This document shows positions 1 to 4,629 of a stretch of DNA of 8,583 bases, one piece after another. This stretch comes from an uncultured Porphyromonas sp. (GTDB lineage: Bacteria > Bacteroidota > Bacteroidia > Bacteroidales > Porphyromonadaceae): positions 1 to 8,583 of the forward strand of contig CAMPUN010000030.1 in the NCBI GenBank assembly GCA_946997275.1. Direction: 5' to 3'. The notes beneath the pieces were generated by a model that made no database searches, was not told where the DNA came from, and saw only the letters and a program-made list of their open reading frames with translations. Numbering within the stretch: position 1 is the stretch's first letter; each line of letters begins with the position of its first letter. A program made the position numbers and the translations under genes.

Positions 1-486
1 CCCATACTTGTCCGTGGTAATCTTGTAAAGCGGGTTACCTCCGTATAGCGGGTCTGCGAGGCGCTCGCGAATGATTGAGTCACGCACATAGAAGACGAAC
101 TGTCTCCACTGCGCATTCGTCACCTCCGTCTGATCCATCCAGAAAGCATCTACCGAGATGGCCCGGTACTCAGCGGGGAGTCCCCACACCGTGTCCGCCT
201 CGCGCTCGCCCAGCACGATATGTCCCTGTGGTACTTGCACCATGCCATAGGGGGCCGGCTCGCTCCACGAGGAGAGCCCCACTCCCACCAGCTCGGCACT
301 CACGCCAGAGCCACGCTTGGGAGCGCAGCCCACCATGCTCAGCACGGAGATGAAGAGTAAGGGTAGTGCCAGAGCACCTAGTAAGGGCAAGGCTCCAGCT
401 CTGATTCTGGTCCTAAGCCTTTGTACGGAACGTACGTCATGCGCGCTCTCGGACGGACTGCAGTATGTCGGCAAAGCTTCTTTCAT
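1..486 (-). CDS. porK: PorK/GldK-like type IX secretion lipoprotein, N-terminal part (runs off left edge)
   Basis: This gene reads leftward from ATG 486-484 and stays open for 162 codons to the window edge, so only the amino-terminal part is present. The product starts with a basic stretch (residues 19-29, several Arg), a hydrophobic core (about 32-50) and a lipobox-like S-M-V-G-C with the lipidation cysteine at residue 54, which predicts an outer-membrane lipoprotein. From about residue 80 it shows the start of a formylglycine-generating-enzyme (SUMF1) fold, with M-V-Q-V-P-Q-G-H followed by V-D-A-F-W-M-D-Q-T-E-V-T-N-A-Q-W. That combination, directly downstream of porP, is the GldK/PorK family, which with PorN/GldN forms the periplasmic ring of the type IX secretion system; the fold is structural there, not catalytic. 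The gap to porP is 47 bases with no clear promoter, so co-transcription is likely. The 30-residue lead before the hydrophobic core is long for a lipoprotein signal, but I see no better in-frame start. Confidence 0.88.
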   Translation of the reverse strand, partial: MKEALPTYCSPSESAHDVRSVQRLRTRIRAGALPLLGALALPLLFISVLSMVGCAPKRGSGVSAELVGVGLSSWSEPAPYGMVQVPQGHIVLGEREADTVWGLPAEYRAISVDAFWMDQTEVTNAQWRQFVFYVRDSIIRERLADPLYGGNPLYKITTDKYG

Positions 487-533
487 AGCTTCTAAGTTGT
501 TTCAGAGTTCTATTTAATAGTGAGACGTACGGG

Positions 534-1589
534 CTAGAGGAGTCGGATACTCTTGTAGCTGTTGGTCCCTTTCTTGTGGCTAGACATCGGGAGTGCATAA
601 GTTATCACCAGTTCGTGACTGCCCCAGTTGCCCCTCGCCAATTGACTCGTAGGCATCTCAAAGAGGTAACCCACGTGACACTTGCCAAAGAGCGCTCCCA
701 GCCGCAGCCCCGCAGCTTGCAAAGGTCGGTACATCAGACCAGCCTCCCATCGCTGAGCTAGGCGTACGTCTAGGTTGACATCCACCCGCCACGACGTTAA
801 GTTTGTCGAGGCAAATAGTGAGGGGTGCCACGATAATAACGCACCTCGTGGTGTAATATTGTACCCACAGACCGCATTGATATGTATCGGCACCTTCTGA
901 TAGTAGAGCCTGTCGAGCGTGATGCGCGGCACCGTGAGGTGACGCCCCGAGAAGCCAATGAAGTACCGAGGCGTGTGCCATAGGACTCCCGCTGAGAGGT
1001 CAAAGGTGCGCCCCGATACGGGTGTCTGTGGTAGCGAAGGGTCATTTGGCGTCATCGCTCCTCCGTCTGGTATGTGCGCCTTGGTGCCGTCATATAGAAG
1101 GTTGATCATGCCCAGGCCCGTGCCGATGGAGAGGATCTTGTCTCCCTTCCAGCGAAGCTGAAAAGCGTACTCCGCCTGCGCCTCTGTGCGGGTGAAGAGT
1201 CCAGCACGCTGCGCTGCGACCACCACGCCCACACCGTGGTAGCTCTTGCCCCACTGCTGCTCCGTATGAGCCGAGACAAAAAGGTTAGCAGGTGCCCCCT
1301 CTATGCCGATCCACTGCTGATGATAAGCAGCCGTCAGGAGCAGATCTTTCTGCAAGCCGATCGCTGCTGGATTGTAGTAGTTCTGCAGTCGTCGGTAGTC
1401 CGAAAAGATCGGATCCACCTGCGCCAGCGAACGCATCGGCAGCCAGCAAGCCACAATAAGCAGACATAGCAACAGTCTCCCGAGAGACTTACGCCCCCAC
1501 CTCTCCGTAGCGCATACGCCCCCCTCCGACTGGTGCTCTCTTGGCGCAAGCCGTATAGCGCAGATCCGAGGTGGGCGCATCTCTTTCAT
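534..1589 (-). CDS. porP: PorP/SprF-family type IX secretion outer-membrane protein
   Basis: The 351-residue product belongs to the PorP/SprF family of Bacteroidetes outer-membrane beta-barrel proteins, which work with the GldK/PorK-GldN/PorN ring of the type IX secretion and gliding apparatus. After a hydrophobic signal core (about residues 38-52) and a likely cleavage after S-L-A comes the family opening Q-V-D-P-I-F-S-D-Y, then Y-Y-N-P-A-A-I-G and Q-Q-W-I-G-I-E-G-A-P-A-N-L-F. The rest alternates short amphipathic strands with glycine-rich turns (for example S-I-G-T-G-L-G and Y-F-I-G-F-S-G-R-H), as expected of a barrel. The first 35 or so residues are basic and hydrophilic, an unusually long n-region; the only other in-frame ATG nearby is codon 4, so the start is ATG 1589 or ATG 1580. 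It precedes porK, the order known from Porphyromonas gingivalis, where porP, porK, porL, porM and porN are neighbours. Confidence 0.92.
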   Translation of the reverse strand: MKEMRPPRICAIRLAPREHQSEGGVCATERWGRKSLGRLLLCLLIVACWLPMRSLAQVDPIFSDYRRLQNYYNPAAIGLQKDLLLTAAYHQQWIGIEGAPANLFVSAHTEQQWGKSYHGVGVVVAAQRAGLFTRTEAQAEYAFQLRWKGDKILSIGTGLGMINLLYDGTKAHIPDGGAMTPNDPSLPQTPVSGRTFDLSAGVLWHTPRYFIGFSGRHLTVPRITLDRLYYQKVPIHINAVCGYNITPRGALLSWHPSLFASTNLTSWRVDVNLDVRLAQRWEAGLMYRPLQAAGLRLGALFGKCHVGYLFEMPTSQLARGNWGSHELVITYALPMSSHKKGTNSYKSIRLL

Positions 1590-1632
1590 CCTAGGTGGTG
1601 TGTAGTCATAAGCTAGTAGCTATGCAGAGAGT

Positions 1633-1651
1633 CCCTGATTATGAGTCAGGG
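1633..1651 (-). terminator. Short stem-loop between the DUF2795 gene and porP
   Basis: The six-base arms CCCTGA (1633-1638) and TCAGGG (1646-1651) can pair around a seven-base loop, 15 bases past the stop of the DUF2795 gene. No T-run follows in the leftward direction, so it is not a convincing rho-independent terminator. It could trim or protect the mRNA end while allowing read-through into porP, 44 bases further on. Confidence 0.3.
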
Positions 1652-1665
1652 TCTATAGTGGCGAA

Positions 1666-1887
1666 CTAGTACTCCTCCTCGTTGAAGAAGAAGTCCTCCT
1701 TGCTAGGGTAGTCCGGCCATATATCCTCGATGGTCTCGTACTCCTCGCCCTCGTCCTCGATCTCCTCAAGGTTTTCGATCACTTCGATGGGCGCACCCGA
1801 GCGCTGAGCATAGTCGATAAGCTCATCTTTGGTAGCAGGCCAGGGAGCATCCTCCAGCTTTGAGGCCAATTCTAACGTCCAGTACAT
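1666..1887 (-). CDS. Small acidic DUF2795-type conserved protein
   Basis: A complete 73-residue protein starts at ATG 1887-1885 and ends in TAG. It opens with M-Y-W-T-L-E-L-A-S-K-L-E-D-A-P-W-P-A-T-K-D-E-L-I-D-Y-A in two helical segments, followed by R-S-G-A-P and V-I-E-N-L, then a strongly acidic second half ending D-F-F-F-N-E-E-E-Y. I recognise this as the short DUF2795-like protein found very widely in Bacteroidetes; its biochemical role is not known to me. There is no signal peptide or membrane segment, so it should be cytoplasmic. The acidity and the terminal aromatic patch suggest a protein-binding role, but that is only inference. It lies 76 bases upstream of porP on the same strand and has its own good promoter match upstream, so it may be the first gene of a unit reaching into the secretion genes. 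Confidence 0.88.
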   Translation of the reverse strand: MYWTLELASKLEDAPWPATKDELIDYAQRSGAPIEVIENLEEIEDEGEEYETIEDIWPDYPSKEDFFFNEEEY

Positions 1888-2007
1888 AGTCAGTCTATTT
1901 CAGTGGTTATATAATAAGGAGTATCCTATCGGACAAAACGGCCGTGTCGCTAGATTATTGCACACCTTCGCCGACTCGCCCCAGATAGGTAGTCTCCTAC
2001 GAGCGTG

Positions 2008-2038
2008 CAAATATAGACAACCTAGAGCACATTTACAA
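2008..2038 (-). promoter_or_regulatory. Bacteroidetes-type promoter for the DUF2795 (and perhaps porP) transcript
   Basis: On the minus strand TATATTTG (2015-2008) matches the Bacteroidetes -7 consensus TAnnTTTG exactly. A TTG (2038-2036) sits 20 bases upstream, about where the -33 element is expected. Transcription would begin near 2001, giving a leader of about 113 bases before the ATG at 1887. The match is by eye and no start has been mapped. Confidence 0.6.
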
Positions 2039-2123
2039 CTCTTCAAACTCCTAGACCCGCGAATCTCACGACTAGCCCACAGTAAAGACGCAACTCCAGC
2101 TCCCCGACAAAGGTTACCCGCCC

Positions 2124-2177
2124 GATCGCTCCGACACCTCCGATCGCTCCGATACCTCCGATTGCTCTAATAGCTCC
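2124..2177. repeat. Three tandem copies of an 18-bp repeat
   Basis: GATCGCTCCGACACCTCC (2124-2141) is followed at once by GATCGCTCCGATACCTCC (2142-2159), differing at one base, and by a diverged third copy GATTGCTCTAATAGCTCC (2160-2177). A partial fourth unit, GATCTCC, follows. The plus strand here is pyrimidine-rich. All three frames of this stretch look like non-coding shadow. Copies one and two are nearly identical, which suggests recent duplication or slippage. Confidence 0.85.
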
Positions 2178-2290
2178 GATCTCCCCTCTAACTTCTAATC
2201 TCTAACCTCCGCCTCCCCACCTCCGAGGAAATCAAAAATGCTTCGGTAGAAAACGGAAATCCTCTACGGAGGAACGAAAGAATTCTTTGG

Positions 2291-2316
2291 AACTTCGGTT
2301 TCATTCTTCCGAAGTT
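2291..2316. repeat. Perfect 8-bp hairpin at the centre of the inverted-repeat element
   Basis: AACTTCGG (2291-2298) pairs perfectly with CCGAAGTT (2309-2316) around a ten-base pyrimidine-rich loop. It lies near the axis of the larger nested palindrome and is the most stable single stem in it. No T-run follows on the plus strand that would make it a clear terminator. Confidence 0.7.
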
Positions 2317-2334
2317 TCATTTCATTCTTCCGAA
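2299..2334. repeat. 15-bp direct repeat with 21-bp period
   Basis: TTTCATTCTTCCGAA occurs at 2299-2313 and again at 2320-2334, giving a 21-base period. The first copy forms the loop and right arm of the central hairpin. The second copy could compete for the same left arm (ACTTCGG at 2292-2298), with fewer pairs at its end. Confidence 0.75.
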
Positions 2335-2441
2335 CTTTTATCTCGCCCCTCCGTGAGGAAATTCCGTTTCCTCCCTGACGTTTCCCGATTTCCTCGGTAG
2401 ACGAGACGAATATTGGGAGAAGTTAGGAATTAGAAGTTAGA

Positions 2442-2540
2442 GATTTGAGTAGATGTTTCAGTAGATTTGAGTAGTTTCTCGGATAGAATTGAGTAGTTTC
2501 GTAGAGAGATTTGAGTAAATCTGGAGCCGGAATTGAGTAA
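2442..2540. repeat. 22-bp tandem repeat: four full copies and a partial fifth, with alternating constant and variable halves
   Basis: Units begin at 2442, 2464, 2486, 2508 and 2530, exactly 22 bases apart. In each, the first 11 bases are nearly constant (GATTTGAGTAG, GATTTGAGTAG, GAATTGAGTAG, GATTTGAGTAA, GAATTGAGTAA). The next 11 bases vary strongly, though units two and three share TTTC. The fifth unit is recognisable only in its constant half. The array starts at the last base of the terminal arm of the inverted-repeat element. It is not CRISPR: both constant and variable parts are far too short. Confidence 0.88.
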
Positions 2541-2614
2541 AATGCATTAGCGGGTGGAATGTACGTTGCGGAATTGGTGCTGGTCGAAAGGTGGCGTAAG
2601 TAAAGTAATTTGTA

Positions 2615-2622
2615 TAACTTTG
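2615..2622 (+). promoter_or_regulatory. Candidate Bacteroidetes -7 box ahead of a structured region
   Basis: TAACTTTG matches TAnnTTTG exactly. No clear TTG stands about 20 bases upstream, so the -33 element is weak or absent. Transcription would start near 2628-2629, where the first stem of the downstream structured region begins. Such a transcript could be a small RNA or the long leader of the Fur-like gene at 2821. Confidence 0.45.
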
Positions 2623-2628
2623 CGACAT

Positions 2629-2755
2629 CGGTCAGATCCCGCTGCACTCGTTGCTCTCAGCTGGAGGACGAAGTGGGGTGGGGGAATGCCGAGAAGCGTG
2701 GCGCACGAAGTGGTGTCACGCCTCATAGTGAGACTACTACAGATGTGGTAGTCAT
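2629..2755 (+). ncRNA. Candidate structured RNA or structured leader with three stem-loops
   Basis: This stretch has no plausible protein but folds on paper into three successive stems. The first is a rod closed by CGGT (2629-2632) with GCCG (2688-2691), continuing through ATCCC (2636-2640) with GGGGAAT, CACT with AGTG (2645-2648, 2672-2675), CGT with ACG, and CTC with GAG around a seven-base loop. The second pairs GCGTG (2696-2700) with CACGC (2717-2721), with an inner CAC/GTG. The third pairs GACTACTA (2732-2739) with TGGTAGTC (2746-2753), one pair being G-U. The last stem is not followed by a T-run, so the 3' end is uncertain and the transcript may continue into the Fur-like gene. I do not recognise it as tmRNA, SRP RNA or RNase P RNA. 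The assignment rests on hand-drawn pairing and a -7 match only. Confidence 0.35.
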
Positions 2756-2773
2756 CGCTAATGTGTAACGCAG

Positions 2774-2813
2774 TAAAATTGTAGTATGTCACACCTCCTA
2801 CGATAGGGGGGTG
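2774..2813 (+). promoter_or_regulatory. Possible proximal promoter and start-proximal hairpin of the Fur-like gene
   Basis: TAAAATTG (2774-2781) is one mismatch from TAnnTTTG and would start transcription near 2788. The bases 2792-2813 can form a GC-rich hairpin, CACCTCCTA with TAGGGGGGTG, with one bulge and one G-U pair. Its G-run ends ten bases before the ATG at 2821. Because that run is the only purine-rich ribosome-binding candidate, the hairpin could mask it. No -33 element is evident, so confidence is low. Confidence 0.3.
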
Positions 2814-2820
2814 GCGCAGT

Positions 2821-3318
2821 ATGATGTCGGATTTGGTGTCGCCCTTTAAGGCCTTTCTCAAGCAGCACGGCTATCAGCTGACTTCTGAGCGAGTGGAGAT
2901 TGCTCAGGTGGTTGGTACGCAGCGTCGTATCTTTACGACAGAGGAGCTGATGGCTCAGCTCAAGGAGGCGGGTTGTCACCAGAGCCGTGGCACAGTCTAT
3001 AGTACGGTGCGCCTGCTGGCCGAGTCGGGGCTGATCTTGCAGCTCCCGCAGTCGAGAGAGGCGCGTTACCTGACGAGCGAGCAGGCTAGTCTCTATGCCG
3101 TCTGTCGCTGCCGCTACTGTGGCGCTGAGGTTCTCTATAGACAGCCTCGACGACTCAAGGCACTACGTCATGTTACGACCTCTCGATATCGGCTCGCACA
3201 GCCCCTTCTGATCTTTTACGGTGTGTGCCACCGCTGCGAGTGTGATACTGCAAAGACGAATAATAAGAGGTCAGCAAGCCAAGCGGGTAGGCTACAGCAA
3301 GCCCCCACAAGGCGCTGA
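2821..3318 (+). CDS. Fur-family transcriptional regulator lacking the usual sensing histidines
   Basis: The 165-residue protein has the Fur layout. A winged-helix DNA-binding domain covers about residues 8-85 (G-Y-Q-L-T-S-E-R at 17-24, T-T-E-E-L at 39-43, S-R-G-T-V-Y-S-T-V-R-L-L at 55-66, E-S-G-L-I at 68-72). A dimerisation domain follows, with a C-x2-C pair at 97/100 followed by Gly and a second pair C136-H-R-C139; these four cysteines would hold the structural zinc. The positions that normally carry sensing histidines are changed: the His before the T-x-E-E-L motif is Phe38, and the usual H-x-H ahead of the first C-x2-C reads L-Y-A-V. The product ends in a basic, probably disordered tail of about 25 residues. 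A Fur homologue of P. gingivalis known as Har, reported to bind haem, is a possible orthologue; I could not verify this. ATG 2824 is an alternative start. purA follows after 21 bases. Confidence 0.85.
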   Translation: MMSDLVSPFKAFLKQHGYQLTSERVEIAQVVGTQRRIFTTEELMAQLKEAGCHQSRGTVYSTVRLLAESGLILQLPQSREARYLTSEQASLYAVCRCRYCGAEVLYRQPRRLKALRHVTTSRYRLAQPLLIFYGVCHRCECDTAKTNNKRSASQAGRLQQAPTRR

Positions 3319-3339
3319 CCAATAGAGATATATTAAGAC

Positions 3340-4629
3340 ATGAACAAGAAAAAGGTAGACGTCCTACTCGGACTACAATGGGGCGATGAGGGCAAAGGCA
3401 AGATCGTTGACGTGCTGACCCCAGGCTATCAGATGGTAGCACGCTTTCAAGGTGGACCTAATGCAGGGCATACGCTGGAGTTTGATGGACAGCGCTACGT
3501 ATTGCGTTCGATCCCCTCAGGTATTTTCCAGGGCAATAAGATCAATCTGATCGGCAACGGTGTCGTCCTAGATCCTGTCCTACTACGTGAGGAGGCTGAG
3601 CAGTTGGCTCAGAGCGGTCATGACATCAAGAAGCGCCTCGTCATATCCCGCAAAGCGCACCTTATCCTCCCGACGCACCGCCTGCTAGATGCAGCGCAGG
3701 AGCTCTCCAAGGGCGCTGCTAAGATCGGCACTACGGGCAAGGGAATAGGTCCCTGCTATACCGACAAGGTGGCTCGTACGGGACTACGCATCGGTGATAT
3801 AGAGCGAGACTTTGAGGCTCGCTACAAGGCTGTACGAGATCGCCATGTGGACCTCTTGCAGAAGATGGACGCTGACCTATCCAAGCTGCCTGAGATGGAG
3901 GAGGCTTTCCACAAAGCCATTGAGTACCTCAAGGACTACCAATTTGTAGATAGTGAGATCCTGATCAATGAGGCACTAGAAGAGGGCCTGAATGTCCTAG
4001 CTGAGGGTGCTCAGGGTTCGCTACTAGATGTGGACTTTGGTACTTACCCCTTTGTCACCAGCAGTAACACGGTAAGTGCTGGTTGCTGTATCGGTCTCGG
4101 CATCTCGCCCAAGGCGATAGGACGAGTATACGGTATCTTCAAGGCGTACTGTACACGTGTCGGGTCGGGTCCCTTCCCCACAGAACTACAAGATGAGGTG
4201 GGTCATCTGATGGCTGACCGTGGACATGAGTTCGGCGCAGTCACGGGACGTCCTCGTCGCTGTGGCTGGATAGACCTTGTAGCCCTGCGCTACACAATCA
4301 TGCTCAGTGGCGTGACTCATCTGATCATGATGAAGAGCGATGTGCTAGATACGCTCTCTACGATTAAGGCTTGTGTCGCTTACCGCATAGGTGATAAGGA
4401 GTACAAGAATATGCCGTACTCCCTGGAGGCAGATATAGAGCCAATCTATCAGGAGCTACCTGGCTGGCAGACACCACTAGATGGTTGTCGCTCGGAGCAG
4501 GAGCTACCAGACGCCTTCCGTCACTATGTAGCCTTCCTAGAGGCTCAGCTACGAGTACCCATCTCGATCATATCTGTAGGGCCTGACCGCTCGCAGACTA
4601 TCATGCGCAAGCTCAACAATGAACTATAA
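3340..4629 (+). CDS. purA: Adenylosuccinate synthetase
   Basis: PurA joins IMP and aspartate with GTP to make adenylosuccinate, the first committed step from IMP to AMP, in the cytoplasm. The 429-residue protein is full length for the family. It shows the amino-terminal loop G-D-E-G-K-G-K (15-21) with catalytic Asp16, G-G-P-N-A-G-H-T with catalytic His44, the IMP-binding G-T-T-G-K-G-I-G-P (130-138), G-A-Q-G-S-L-L-D-V-D-F-G-T-Y-P-F-V-T (223-240), the arginine-rich G-R-P-R-R-C-G-W loop (303-310), and K-S-D-V-L-D for guanine binding. ATG 3340 puts the first motif at the usual distance from the start. It sits 21 bases after the Fur-like gene and its last 11 bases overlap the start of folC, so the three genes are probably one transcript. 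Confidence 0.98.
   Translation: MNKKKVDVLLGLQWGDEGKGKIVDVLTPGYQMVARFQGGPNAGHTLEFDGQRYVLRSIPSGIFQGNKINLIGNGVVLDPVLLREEAEQLAQSGHDIKKRLVISRKAHLILPTHRLLDAAQELSKGAAKIGTTGKGIGPCYTDKVARTGLRIGDIERDFEARYKAVRDRHVDLLQKMDADLSKLPEMEEAFHKAIEYLKDYQFVDSEILINEALEEGLNVLAEGAQGSLLDVDFGTYPFVTSSNTVSAGCCIGLGISPKAIGRVYGIFKAYCTRVGSGPFPTELQDEVGHLMADRGHEFGAVTGRPRRCGWIDLVALRYTIMLSGVTHLIMMKSDVLDTLSTIKACVAYRIGDKEYKNMPYSLEADIEPIYQELPGWQTPLDGCRSEQELPDAFRHYVAFLEAQLRVPISIISVGPDRSQTIMRKLNNEL

Larger units (their letters stand above)
2186..2442. repeat. Nested imperfect inverted-repeat element, about 257 bp
   Basis: The outer arms 2186-2206 and 2422-2442 are inverted copies over 21 bases with two mismatches, including a perfect 14-bp block (2186-2199 with 2429-2442). 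A second inverted pair lies inside: CCGAGGAAATC (2223-2233) with GATTTCCTCGG (2387-2397), perfect over 11 bases. A third, imperfect pair joins about 2250-2273 (AAACGGAA then TACGGAGG) with about 2347-2370 (CCTCCGTG then TTCCGTTT). The centre carries its own hairpin at 2291-2316. The three pairs are nested in register, so the whole unit could fold into one long interrupted stem. No open frame here resembles a protein. The shape is that of a miniature inverted-repeat (MITE-like) element or a repeated palindromic element. I found no target-site duplication at its edges. Confidence 0.65.

Noticed and set aside
75..517. Plus-strand reading frames opposite porK
   Set aside because: They are antisense shadows of a clear lipoprotein gene, with Arg/Pro-rich composition typical of such shadows.
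1829..2170. Possible 113-residue protein on the plus strand
   Set aside because: It starts inside the DUF2795 gene on the opposite strand, its end is translated from the 18-bp repeats, and it resembles no family.
2442..2540. CRISPR array
   Set aside because: Constant and variable parts are only 11 bases each, far below repeat and spacer sizes, and no cas gene is present.
2423..2647. Possible 74-residue protein on the minus strand
   Set aside because: Most of it is translation of the 22-bp array; the composition follows the repeat, and no promoter or homology is apparent.
2554..2751. Possible 65-residue Trp-rich protein on the plus strand
   Set aside because: Its ATG lies before the -7 box at 2615, the composition is odd, and the same bases form stems; RNA structure explains them better.
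2629..2755. SRP RNA, tmRNA or RNase P RNA
   Set aside because: The conserved SRP apical GGAA region, a tRNA-like end and the RNase P core are not seen, and the region is too short for the last two.
1888..2820. tRNA gene or insertion sequence in the divergent gap
   Set aside because: No cloverleaf with a T-loop and acceptor stem and no transposase frame were found on either strand.
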